Assembly: GCF_003048835.2 (NCBI RefSeq)
Contig: NZ_CP060705.1
Location: forward strand, 1-64,000
Source of the DNA: Campylobacter concisus
Lineage (GTDB): Bacteria > Campylobacterota > Campylobacteria > Campylobacterales > Campylobacteraceae
Length of the DNA: 64,000 nucleotides
Direction: 5' to 3'
Of this stretch, positions 27,184-35,981 are shown in pieces. The position numbers and the translations under genes were made by a program. Position 1 is the first letter of the stretch, and every line of letters begins with the position of its first letter. Under the pieces are notes generated by a model. The model was given only the letters and a program-made list of their open reading frames with translations, did not search any database and was not told where the DNA came from.

Positions 27184-27870
27184 TTAAGCGTTTAAGTCCC
27201 ACTCAATGGGCGTTTTGCCGTGGTTTGCTAGGTAGATATTTGCCTTTGAAAAGTGTCTGCAGCCAAAAAATGCCCCACGAGCTAGCGGACTTGGGTGTGC
27301 TGCTTCTAAGATGAGGTGCTTGCTGGCGTCTATTAGTGGCGCTTTTGCCTTGGCTGGGTTGCCCCAGAGCATAAAGACTACGTTTTGTAAATTTTCACTT
27401 ATCTTTCTTATAACTGCGTCTGTAAAGCCCTGCCAGCCAAATCCTGCGTGAGAGTTTGCCGCTCCCGCACTTACGCTAAGGGTCGAGTTTAGAAGCAGCA
27501 CGCCTTGTTTTGCCCACTTTGTAAGATCGCCACTATTTGGCTCTTTTATGCCAAGGTCGGCGTAAATTTCTTTATAAATATTAACAAGGCTTGGCGGCAC
27601 TCGCACGCCACTAGGCACTGAAAAGCTTAGTCCCATGGCTTGATTTGCACCGTGATATGGGTCTTGGCCTAGGATGACTACTTTGACGTCGTGAAATGGC
27701 GTTAGGTTAAATGCGTTAAAAATGAGCCCGCTTGGTGGATAGACGACGCCAGCGCTCTTTGCTTTTAGGAAATTCTCTTTGATATGAGCGAAATTTTCGC
27801 TCAAAAACTCATCTTTTAGCACCTCTTTCCAGCTTGGCTCGATCTTTACGTCATCTAAATTTATCTGCAT
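27184..27870 (-). CDS. ung: Uracil-DNA glycosylase
   Basis: Removes uracil from DNA in base-excision repair. The water-activating motif GQDPYHGANQAMGLSFSVP and the minor-groove loop HPSPLARGAFFGCRHFS are both intact, and 228 residues is the family norm. It is a single gene, convergent with the small periplasmic-protein gene. Confidence 0.97.
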   Translation of the reverse strand: MQINLDDVKIEPSWKEVLKDEFLSENFAHIKENFLKAKSAGVVYPPSGLIFNAFNLTPFHDVKVVILGQDPYHGANQAMGLSFSVPSGVRVPPSLVNIYKEIYADLGIKEPNSGDLTKWAKQGVLLLNSTLSVSAGAANSHAGFGWQGFTDAVIRKISENLQNVVFMLWGNPAKAKAPLIDASKHLILEAAHPSPLARGAFFGCRHFSKANIYLANHGKTPIEWDLNA

Positions 27871-27933
27871 TTTCCTGCCCTTTTTTGGTTTTAGCGGTAT
27901 AATTTTAACTAAATTTATCCAAAGGAAAGAGCT

Positions 27934-28515
27934 GTGTCAGAGCAAATTTTTAATAAAATCCACGATCTTCTTAGCAAAAATGGGGCTAAATTTAGAGTGA
28001 TAGAGCATGAGAGTGCGAGGACTTCAGATGATGTTGCCAAGATAAGGGGCACGAAGATGAGCCAGGGCGCAAAGGCGCTGGTGTGCTCTATAAAAGGCAT
28101 TGATAAAGCTAAATTTAGAGAAATTTTTAAAGATGAAAACGTACTTGTTGGCTACTTGCTAGATGACGAAAGACCAGCAATGAAGGCTGGTAAAATTTAC
28201 TTGCTAGCGGTCTTACCAGCGGACGAGCAGGCTGATCTTGACGCGCTTACGCAAAAATTTGATGGTAAAAGAGCAAGCCTTGCTAGCCCAGAGGAGGTTG
28301 CGGCCTTGGCTGATTGCGTATTTGGCTCGGTTCCGCCATTTAGCTTTCATAAAAATTTGCACCTTGTTGTGGACGAGAGCTTGCTAGAGCGAAACGAGGA
28401 GATCGCCTTTAATGCAGGGCTTCTTGATAGATCTATCGTCCTAAACGCAAAAGACTACGCCAGGATAGTAAAGCCGGTGCTTGTTAAATTTGCAAAAGAA
28501 AAAGTGCTAGGCTAA
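27934..28515 (+). CDS. YbaK/ProX-type aminoacyl-tRNA deacylase
   Basis: Predicted trans-editing enzyme that hydrolyses misacylated tRNA. The 193-residue protein carries the YbaK/INS domain: FRVIEHESARTSDDVAKIRGTKMSQGAKALVC near residues 20-51, SPEEVAALADCVFGSVPPFSF, and DRSIVLNAKDYARIV at the end. The start is GTG with AAAGGAAAGAG upstream. It is monocistronic with a terminator over its stop codon. tRNA specificity is unknown. Confidence 0.85.
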   Translation: MSEQIFNKIHDLLSKNGAKFRVIEHESARTSDDVAKIRGTKMSQGAKALVCSIKGIDKAKFREIFKDENVLVGYLLDDERPAMKAGKIYLLAVLPADEQADLDALTQKFDGKRASLASPEEVAALADCVFGSVPPFSFHKNLHLVVDESLLERNEEIAFNAGLLDRSIVLNAKDYARIVKPVLVKFAKEKVLG

Positions 28516-28529
28516 CCACTTCCTAGCAC
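28504..28529 (+). terminator. Terminator of the YbaK-like gene
   Basis: GTGCTAGG (28504-28511) pairs perfectly with CCTAGCAC (28522-28529) around a 10-nt loop. The stem includes the last codons. The following T-tract is weak. Confidence 0.6.
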
Positions 28530-28851
28530 TAAATTAGTCGGGAGAAAAATGAATTTAAGTAATGCAAAGACGAGAAATTGCTAAATTCATTTCAGGAGCA
28601 AATATTATCAGGGGTAATCTTAAAATATAATAAAATATATTGATAAAATATGCATACTTTAGGGATATTTATCTTTATATATAAAAAAATATATTTTAAA
28701 ATACAAAAATTTTGGCTCAAATTTTACTAAATTTAAAAAGAATTTATAAAAATTTGCTTAGCAATTATTAAGTTTAGCTTAAAGCCCATTTTGATAAAAT
28801 CCTTAATCGTTCTTTTATCGTAAAAAAGACAATTTGATATAAGGAAAAACA
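28530..28851. other. AT-rich spacer before thrS
   Basis: About 320 bp without a gene and very AT-rich (runs such as AAATATATTTTAAAATAC). A promoter-like TTGATAAAATCC lies near 28790-28801, and AAGGAAAAAC is the thrS ribosome site. No T-box or other riboswitch was recognised. Confidence 0.5.
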
Positions 28852-30672
28852 ATGAGCGATATCATCGCATACAAACTAAATGGCGAAATAGTCGATACTC
28901 AAAGTATCGCAGGGCGTGAGAGTAGTGCTGAGCCTGTCTATTTTGAAAACTCAAAAGAGGCACTACACGTTATCAGACACTCCTGTGCGCACCTCATGGC
29001 ACAAGCTATCAAGTCACTCTATCCAAAGGCAAAATTCTTTGTCGGACCAAACGTAGAAGATGGATTTTATTATGATTTTAGAGTTGATGATGAGGGCACG
29101 AAGCTAGGCGAGAGCGATCTAGCAGCGATCGAAGATAAGATGAAAGAGCTTGCTGAGAAGAAATTTGACATAGTTAAAACTTGCTCAACCAAAGCTAATA
29201 TGAGTGAGAAATTTAAAAACGACGATCTAAAACAAGAGGTCTTAAAAAGAATTCCAGATGGCGAAGTGAGTAGCTACGCACAAGGCGATTTTGAAGACCT
29301 TTGCCGCGGACCACATGTGCCAAATACTAAATTTTTAAAATTCTTCAAGCTTACACGCGTAGCTGGTGCATATCTTGGCGGAGATGAGAGCCGTGAGATG
29401 CTAACTAGAATTTACGGCACAGCTTACGCAGACAAAGAGAGCTTAAAAGAGCACATCCGCATCATCGAAGAGGCTAAAAAGCGCGATCACAGAAAGCTTG
29501 GCGTCGAGATGAAGCTATTTACATTTGATGAGGAAGTGGGTGGCGGTTTGCCGATATGGCTACCAAATGGCGGACGCTTAAGATCAAAACTAGAGCAACT
29601 TCTATACAAAGCTCACAGAGATCGCGGCTACGAGCCAGTGCGAGGTCCTGAGCTTTTAAAGGCTGATGTGTGGAGAAGAAGCGGCCACTACGCAAACTAT
29701 AAAGAAAATATGTATTTTACAACGATCGATGAGACAGAATATGGCATCAAGCCGATGAACTGCGTTGGCCACATCAAAGTTTATCAAAGCGATATCAGGT
29801 CTTACCGTGATCTACCGCTTAAATTTTTTGAGTACGGCGTTGTGCATCGCCATGAGAAAAGCGGCGTGCTTCACGGACTTTTTAGAGTTCGCGAATTTGC
29901 ACAAGATGACTCACATATCTTTTGTATGCCAAGCCAGATAAAAGAAAATATCTTAGAAATTTTAAAATTTGCTGGCACGATAATGGAAAATTTTGGCTTT
30001 CATTATGAGATGGAGATTTCAACCAAGCCAGCCAAAGCTATCGGTGGCGATGAAATTTGGGAAACTGCTACAAAAGCGCTAAAAGAAGCTCTTGATGAAA
30101 ACGGCTTTAAATACGGCATCGACGAGGGCGGCGGCGCATTTTATGGACCAAAGATCGACATTAAGATAACTGACGCGCTTAAGAGAAAGTGGCAGTGCGG
30201 CACGATCCAGGTTGATTTTAACTTGCCAGAGCGCTTTGATCTAGGCTACATCGACGCAAACAACGAAAGACAGCGCCCTGTAATGCTTCACAGAGCATTG
30301 CTTGGTAGTTTTGAGAGATTTATAGGAATTTTACTTGAGCACACTGCTGGCGAGCTGCCATTTTTTATAGCGCCAACGCAAGTCGTCATCGTGCCTATTA
30401 GTGATGCGCATTTAGACTACGCAAAAGAAATTTCACGCGAGCTAAGAAAGATCAACGTCGATAGCGAGATCGCAAGTAAAAATGAGAGTTTAAATAAGAG
30501 AATAAGAACGGCAGAAAAACAAAGGGTGCCTATGATAATCGTGCTAGGAGACAACGAAGTAGCGAACAAGAGCGTTGCTTTGCGCGACAGACAGGCTAGG
30601 ACGCAGAGCGATATGAGCTTGGCGGAATTTATAAATTTAACGAAGGAGAAACTTAGTGAGGTACATTTTTGA
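28852..30672 (+). CDS. thrS: Threonyl-tRNA synthetase
   Basis: Charges tRNA-Thr. The 606-residue class II enzyme has an editing domain ([19 protein letters not shown]), catalytic motif 2 ([21 protein letters not shown]), MNCVGH, and a C-terminal anticodon-binding domain ending in [16 protein letters not shown]. The N-terminal TGS domain is reduced to about 30 residues, compared with about 60 in E. coli. The stop overlaps the TTG start of infC, so the two are translationally coupled. Confidence 0.97.
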   Translation: MSDIIAYKLNGEIVDTQSIAGRESSAEPVYFENSKEALHVIRHSCAHLMAQAIKSLYPKAKFFVGPNVEDGFYYDFRVDDEGTKLGESDLAAIEDKMKELAEKKFDIVKTCSTKANMSEKFKNDDLKQEVLKRIPDGEVSSYAQGDFEDLCRGPHVPNTKFLKFFKLTRVAGAYLGGDESREMLTRIYGTAYADKESLKEHIRIIEEAKKRDHRKLGVEMKLFTFDEEVGGGLPIWLPNGGRLRSKLEQLLYKAHRDRGYEPVRGPELLKADVWRRSGHYANYKENMYFTTIDETEYGIKPMNCVGHIKVYQSDIRSYRDLPLKFFEYGVVHRHEKSGVLHGLFRVREFAQDDSHIFCMPSQIKENILEILKFAGTIMENFGFHYEMEISTKPAKAIGGDEIWETATKALKEALDENGFKYGIDEGGGAFYGPKIDIKITDALKRKWQCGTIQVDFNLPERFDLGYIDANNERQRPVMLHRALLGSFERFIGILLEHTAGELPFFIAPTQVVIVPISDAHLDYAKEISRELRKINVDSEIASKNESLNKRIRTAEKQRVPMIIVLGDNEVANKSVALRDRQARTQSDMSLAEFINLTKEKLSEVHF

Positions 30673-31187
30673 GTAAGGAAAATGAAGTATTGCTCAATGA
30701 GGACATAAGGGCGAGAGAGGTAAGATGTGTAGGGGATGATGGCACGGCATACGGTGTCATCTCAAGAGATGAGGCTTTAGAGATCTCAAACAAGCTTGGG
30801 CTTGATCTAGTGCTTATAGCGCCAGACGCGAAGCCGCCAGTTTGCAAGATAATGGACTATGGTAAATTCCGCTATCAGCAAGAGAAAAAGCAAAAAGAGG
30901 CCAAGAAAAAGCAAAAAACCATCGAGATAAAAGAGATAAAACTCTCTGTCAAGATCGCCCAAAACGATATAAACTATAAGGTTAAACACGCAAGCGAGTT
31001 TTTGCAAGATGGCAAACACGTTAAATTTCGTGTATTTTTAAAGGGTCGCGAGATGAGCACCCCAGAGGCTGGCGTAGCCATGCTTGAGAAGGTCTGGGAG
31101 ATGATCAAAGATGAGGCTGACCGCGACAAAGAGCCTATAATAGAAGGTCGTTATGTAAATATGCTTGTAACTCCAAAAAAGGGTTAA
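30669..31187 (+). CDS. infC: Translation initiation factor IF-3
   Basis: Binds the 30S subunit and checks start-codon pairing. [19 protein letters not shown], the linker [19 protein letters not shown] and the C-terminal [18 protein letters not shown] block match IF-3. The start is TTG inside TTTTGAG, overlapping the thrS stop. A non-ATG start is usual for infC, whose product discriminates against such starts and so limits its own synthesis. rpmI-rplT is not adjacent here. Confidence 0.96.
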   Translation: MSKENEVLLNEDIRAREVRCVGDDGTAYGVISRDEALEISNKLGLDLVLIAPDAKPPVCKIMDYGKFRYQQEKKQKEAKKKQKTIEIKEIKLSVKIAQNDINYKVKHASEFLQDGKHVKFRVFLKGREMSTPEAGVAMLEKVWEMIKDEADRDKEPIIEGRYVNMLVTPKKG

Positions 31188-31195
31188 ATTCTCAC

Positions 31196-31223
31196 AAAGA
31201 GCAGGCTAGCGCTTGCTCTTTTT
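31196..31223 (+). terminator. Rho-independent terminator of thrS-infC
   Basis: AAGAGCA (31197-31203) pairs with TGCTCTT (31214-31220), followed by TTTTTTCATT, directly after infC. Confidence 0.8.
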
Positions 31224-31360
31224 TCATTAAATTTTTAATACAAAAACTCATAAATAACTATTTTCAAAAATTCTATCATTTTTATATTTTCTAAATTTAA
31301 GCAAGAGCGTTTGCAGTTGATGTGGCTTGCGGTTAAATTTTTGTAGGATGAATTTAGTCG

Positions 31361-32235
31361 TGTTTAAATTTAGTAAATTTTGATTTTTACTTGCTGGGAT
31401 TTATTCGCTTTGTTATCACTCGCATAGGCGCTGTGCTGAGAACATCTTGCGAGTTTGTAAATTTAAGTGTTTGCGTGGGTGTTTGAAATCAAATTTTGTC
31501 TAATTGCAGGCTAAATTTGGTAAGAAACTTGATTATTTGTAGCTTAAATTTAGTAAATTTTAAATTCTCTTGTCCGAATTTGATTATCTTGCTGCCACTC
31601 GAAAAAGCGCTGTGCTGAAAACTTCTTGTAAGTTTTAAAATTTGTTTATAGCTTGTATGGGTGTTTTAGGCTAAATTTGACAAGATATATGCTTGTTTGT
31701 AGCTTAAATTTAGTAAATTTTAATTTTTATTTGACGGAATTTAACCGCATTTTCGTCACTCGCATAGGAGCTAAAATTTGACTAGGCAAGAGATCGTCTA
31801 ATAGAGTAAATTTGATAACTTCTTTCGATTTCTAAATTTATGGTGCGTGTGCGAGTGTCGTGAGCTAAATTTGGCAAGAAATTTCTTTGTTTATAGCTTA
31901 AATTTATAAAATTTTAATTTTTGCTTGCTGGAATTTGTTTGACTTTTTATTGTTCGCATGGGTGCTTTGCTGAAATTTGACTGGGTGAGAGCCGCATACT
32001 AGAGTAAAAATGAAAGCTTCTTTTGAGTAAATTCGATATTTGTAGTGTTTATGCGAGCGTTTTGAGCCAACTTTTGCTTAATAGCTGGCTAAATTTAATA
32101 AGTGAAATTTGGTTTTTCTTGTAAAAATGCGAGCAGTTTTTATCGCTTTAAAATGCTTTTTGCAAAGGATTTGACTGCTTTTGTTTTATGCGGTAGTAAA
32201 ATTTGATAAGAGAAATTTAGGTATGGCTTAAATTT
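31361..32235. repeat. Diverged repeat array, about 160-190 bp period
   Basis: A motif close to TAGCTTAAATTTAGTAAATT recurs at 31361 (variant), 31540, 31700, 31894 and 32224 (variant). Spacings are 179, 160, 194 and 330 bp. A second motif near GGCTAAATTTGGTAAGAAA recurs between them at about 31509, 31670, 31863 and 32086. A third, CACTCGCATAGG, appears at about 31418 and 31757. Copies are clearly related but diverged. No ORF spans them. Confidence 0.6.
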
Positions 32236-32560
32236 ATAAAATTTAATTATCTCTTGCCAAAAATGAAACTCTTTGTCGTCTGCTTGGACAAAATTTAGGA
32301 GTTGCTCGGCTGATGGTAGGACTTCATTGTTTAGCCTTACTACGTCGAAGTTGCAAGTGCCATGAAATTTTTCGCTCGCAACGCATTTGCTGCAAATTTC
32401 TTCATCGCCAAGTAGTCACGCATAGACTGCACCACCCACGCAATCAAGCAAAAATATCCACATGATGCTCCATGGCAAAAACTTTCAATTTTACTGGATG
32501 AGCCTCGCCATACCACCATTTGCCACTATATTAGCTCTTTTGACAAAATTTCTATAAAAA
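32236..32560 (-). pseudogene. Decayed SMI1/KNR4 (SUKH) gene copy
   Basis: This stretch matches the 3' part of the intact-looking SUKH gene at 34342-34866 base by base over long runs. Examples are CTCTTGCCAAAAAT, GTCGTCTGCTTGGACAAAAT, GCATAGACTGCACCAC (GCATAGACCGCACCAC in the other copy) and CAATCAAGCAAAAATATCCA. It has substitutions, small gaps and stops in all frames, and lacks the 5' half. It is therefore a degenerate duplicate of that gene. Confidence 0.82.
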
Positions 32561-32812
32561 GCCCTAAAAAATGTGATCTGCTAGCCACCCTAATGAAATT
32601 TAGTCAAACTTCAAATTCGCATCTGCCACGCCAGCAAAAATTTTTTAAAACGAACGCCGCATAAAATGCTTCAAAGCAGCGTAAATTTGATAGTTTGTTA
32701 GTAAAATTTGCCGTGCAAAAACCAAACTCTCTTTTAGTTAAAATCATAGCCTGCCTCGTATCGATTTACGCCCAAATTTAACTTGGACGTAAATTTACAG
32801 AGCCAAATTGGA
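32561..32812. other. Non-coding remainder before gdhA 3' end
   Basis: AT-rich sequence with no ORF, RNA or clear repeat. It may be further decayed SUKH-region DNA. Confidence 0.45.
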
Positions 32813-34171
32813 CTACACATATCCTTGATCTATCATCGCATCAGCCACTTTTCTAAAGCCAGCGATATTTGAGCCAAGCACCAAGTTGCCCTCATCGCCA
32901 AACTCTTTACTCGTTTCGTAGCTTAGCTCAAAGATGTGATTCATAATGCCATGAAGTCTGCGATCGACCTCTTCAAAGCTCCACGAAGTCATGCCGGCAT
33001 TTTGCATCATCTCAAGTCCGCTCGTGCCCACGCCGCCAGCGTTTGCTGCTTTTGCTGGAGCAAAGTGGAAGTCTTTTTGCGCAAGCATGAAATTTATCGC
33101 ATCAAGCGTGCTTGGCATGTTCGCGCCCTCAGCCACGAAGCGGCAGCCATTTGCGTAAAGCACTTTTATGTCAGCTAGGTGAAGCTCATTTTGTGTCGCA
33201 CACGGGAAGGCTCCGTCGCATGGCACGTCCCAGACGCCGTTTCTGCCCTCTTTGTATTCGCTCACGCTTACATATTTTGCGTTTGGTCTAAATTTGGTGT
33301 ATTCGCTAAGGCGCGCGCGCTTCACTTCTTTTAGCTCTTTAAGTACCGCTAGATCGATGCCCTCAGCGTCATAGACGTATCCGTTTGAGTCAGAGACGGT
33401 GATAGGCAGTGCGCCTGCTTGATAGAGCTTTTCGACCGTGTAGATGGCGACATTTCCGCTACCGCTGACGCTGCATTTTTTGCCCTCCAAGTCAAGTCCA
33501 GCTTTTTTTAGCATGTTTTGAGTGAAATATACTAGTCCGTATCCAGTAGCCTCTGTGCGCGCTAGGCTGCCGCCCCAGTTTAGCCCTTTGCCAGTTAGGA
33601 TGCCATCAAACCTGCCAGTTAGCTTTTTATACTGGCCAAACATATAGCCGATCTCTCTAGCGCCCACGCCGATATCGCCTGCTGGCACATCCACGGTGTT
33701 GCCGATGTGGCGGTAAAGCTCACTCATAAATGCTTGGCAAAATCGCATTATCTCGCCCTCGCTCTTACCCTTTGGATCAAAGGTGCTGCCGCCTTTTGCG
33801 CCGCCGATATTTACGCCAGTGAGCGAGTTTTTGAAAATTTGCTCAAATCCAAGAAATTTTAGCACGCCAAGATCGACGCTTGGGTGGAGTCTTAGACCGC
33901 CCTTGTATGGGCCAACAGCTGAGTTAAACTGCACGCGGTAGCCGTTATTTACCTTTGGTCTGCCATCATCGCCTGTGTATGTGACGCGAAAGATCACCGT
34001 GCGCTCAGGGATGACGATGCGCTCTAGGATCGCGTGTTTTTGGTACTTGCTCTCTCTTTTGATAAGCGGCTCTAGGCTGTTTAGAACCTCAGTCGCAGCT
34101 TGGACAAAGACGCCTTGACCTGGGTTGGTCTTCTTTATCCACTCCATCGTTTGTTCGATGTACTCGCTCAT
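32813..34171 (-). CDS. gdhA: NADP-type glutamate dehydrogenase
   Basis: Makes glutamate from 2-oxoglutarate and ammonia. The 452-residue hexameric-type enzyme has PYKGGLRLHPSV, the catalytic Lys in GGAKGGSTFDPKGKS, GDIGVGAREIGYM, and the nucleotide-binding SGSGNVAIYTVEKL in which Ser follows Gly, as in NADP-preferring enzymes. AAGGAGC precedes the ATG. It is monocistronic. Confidence 0.96.
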   Translation of the reverse strand: MSEYIEQTMEWIKKTNPGQGVFVQAATEVLNSLEPLIKRESKYQKHAILERIVIPERTVIFRVTYTGDDGRPKVNNGYRVQFNSAVGPYKGGLRLHPSVDLGVLKFLGFEQIFKNSLTGVNIGGAKGGSTFDPKGKSEGEIMRFCQAFMSELYRHIGNTVDVPAGDIGVGAREIGYMFGQYKKLTGRFDGILTGKGLNWGGSLARTEATGYGLVYFTQNMLKKAGLDLEGKKCSVSGSGNVAIYTVEKLYQAGALPITVSDSNGYVYDAEGIDLAVLKELKEVKRARLSEYTKFRPNAKYVSVSEYKEGRNGVWDVPCDGAFPCATQNELHLADIKVLYANGCRFVAEGANMPSTLDAINFMLAQKDFHFAPAKAANAGGVGTSGLEMMQNAGMTSWSFEEVDRRLHGIMNHIFELSYETSKEFGDEGNLVLGSNIAGFRKVADAMIDQGYV

Positions 34172-34341
34172 TTTTGCTCCTTTTTCCTTTTTTTTGTAGT
34201 TAAATATTAACTCGGCTAGAAAAAATTTTTATTTAAAGATATTTTAATATTTTTATTTTGGGCAATGAGTGTTACATATCGAAACTAAATTTATAAAAAG
34301 TGGTTTTTGCTTTGGTTGCTAGGATAAATTTATAAAATTTA

Positions 34342-34913
34342 CTAAATTTGCGCCATCTCTTGCCAAAAATCAAGTTCTGTGTCGTCTGCTTGGACAAAAT
34401 TTAGTATTTGCTGGGCTGATGGCAGGGTTTCATCATTTAGCCTTGCTATATAGGTGCTGGCAAGCGCTATGAAAAATTTTTCAAAGTCACTCGCAACGCA
34501 CCTGCTGCAAAGCTCGTCATCTTCAAGTAGCCACGCATAGACCGCACCACTCGCGCAATCAAGCAAAAATATCCAAGGATCTCCCACGGCAAAAACTATC
34601 AAATTTGCTGGCCTCTCCTCGCCCTGCCACCATTTACCACCAAACTCATCTACGCTGTTTAGACGCACTAACTCGCTCGCGTAGTCGCCTCTACAGCCAA
34701 AGCTGACATTGCAAATTTCAAACTCTCCAAGGTCAAATTTGCTTAAAAGCTCTTTAAATTTAGCTGGGAAATTTACGCCAAGGCACTTTTGCGCTTGCTT
34801 AAACGCCGAAACGTCCTTTTGCGGCAAAAGTCTCATGCCAGTCATACCCTCTTGCTCTAGCGGCAAGAAAATTTGATCTAGTTTTTAGCGATCTCGTCTA
34901 GTTTTAAAAACAT
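34342..34913 (-). pseudogene. SMI1/KNR4 (SUKH) family gene with disrupted 5' end
   Basis: A SUKH-fold protein, the superfamily that includes many immunity proteins against polymorphic toxins. The frame 34342-34866 gives 174 aa with KDVSAFKQAQKCLGVNFPAKFKELLSKFDLGEFE near the N-terminus and IVFAVGDPWIFLLDCASGAVYAW in the core. It starts only at a TTG without a ribosome site. A proper start, ATG at 34911-34913 with AAGGAG before it, reads MFLKLDEIAKN and then a stop. Adding one A to the A5 run at 34882-34886 (complement) would join it as ...EIAKKLDQIFLPLEQEG. It is thus a one-base frameshift, phase-variable site or read error. Confidence 0.75.
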
Positions 34914-35012
34914 ATCGCTCCTTAAATTTGCTAAATTTGGCAAATTTTATCAAATTTAGCCCAGCGCGCTTTAAAATTTGAGTTATAATCGCCATAAATT
35001 TAAGGAGCTAGC

Positions 35013-35942
35013 GTGGTTAGATCATATCCTCTTGATATGCCTGGCGTGGAGTTTCGCGGGCACGGCGTAACTGGCATTTACGAGATGGGTGAGCGCATTG
35101 CATTTGTACATTTTGCTTTTGGGGTGCCTAGCGAGCTAGAGATAGCTCAAAAGCTAACGCCAAACTACGTGCTACTAGATACATTTTCACGCGACTTTAG
35201 CGAGCATAAACGATCAATGCTTGCCTACAAACAAAGCGAAATTTTTATAGCTAGCAGTGCGCGTTGCTACCCAGAAAATGGCTACTTCGTGCTAAATACT
35301 AGATACTACAAGGGCTACATAAACTCCCCAGCAAAGCTTATAAAGATAAGTGACGGGGAGATGAGCGAGCTCGGCGTTGCTAATGAGCCTATAAAAGAGA
35401 TATATAACGACGCTAAAACGTATGAATTTGATGGTTTTTGCGTGCGAATGAGCTCGCCATTTATGATGGAGTGCAAAGAAATTTTGGGCGGCGCAGAGTT
35501 CAAAAGCGAAGCAAAAGATGAAAATTTAAACGCTAATTTGCCGCCCAAAGAGCAGAGCGCAAGGATAGGCAAGACCATCTGGCGGCTAAAGCTTGGCGCA
35601 TATCTCTACACGCCAGTTTGCCTGAATGATGGGGTGCTTTACTTTGGCACCGCTGGCAAGGGCGGAGATCTATACGCCGTGGATGCAAAAAGCGGCGAGG
35701 TGATGTTTAAGTTTAAAACCAGCGGCACGGAGCATTTTGTTTGGATCAAAGGTCAAATTTTGCTCGCGAACCGCAAAAATAAGCCAGTTTTGATAAGCGC
35801 CAAAGATGGCTTGCTATTAAAAGAGATAGAGTTTGAGAAATTTAGCCTTAGCGCAGATCAGATCATGCTAGTAAGTGGTGGCAGACTCTATGCTGTGGCA
35901 AATGACGGAGCTAAAATTTACGCAGTTTGCGCGGAAATTTAG
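35013..35942 (+). CDS. PQQ-like beta-propeller repeat protein
   Basis: A 309-residue soluble protein without signal peptide. The C-terminal half has propeller-type blades: TPVCLNDGVLYFGTAGKGGDLYAVDAKSGEVMFKFKTSG, with the YAxDAxTGxxxW-like repeat, then LISAKDGLLLKEI and GRLYAVANDGAKIYAV. The N-terminal half is not recognised. The start is GTG with AAGGAG upstream. It is divergent from the broken SUKH gene with 100 bp between starts, so the two may share control. Function unknown; PQQ binding is not implied. Confidence 0.68.
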   Translation: MVRSYPLDMPGVEFRGHGVTGIYEMGERIAFVHFAFGVPSELEIAQKLTPNYVLLDTFSRDFSEHKRSMLAYKQSEIFIASSARCYPENGYFVLNTRYYKGYINSPAKLIKISDGEMSELGVANEPIKEIYNDAKTYEFDGFCVRMSSPFMMECKEILGGAEFKSEAKDENLNANLPPKEQSARIGKTIWRLKLGAYLYTPVCLNDGVLYFGTAGKGGDLYAVDAKSGEVMFKFKTSGTEHFVWIKGQILLANRKNKPVLISAKDGLLLKEIEFEKFSLSADQIMLVSGGRLYAVANDGAKIYAVCAEI

Positions 35943-35965
35943 CTTTGGCGAATTGATCGCCAAAG
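35943..35965. terminator. Bidirectional stem-loop
   Basis: CTTTGGCGA (35943-35951) pairs perfectly with TCGCCAAAG (35957-35965) around ATTGA, between two convergent genes. Confidence 0.7.
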
Positions 35966-35981
35966 CCGCAATTAGATAAAT

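Noticed and set aside
31361-32235. CRISPR array
   Set aside because: Repeats are long, diverged and spaced unevenly by 160-330 bp; a CRISPR would have short, near-identical repeats and 30-40 bp spacers, and no cas gene is present.
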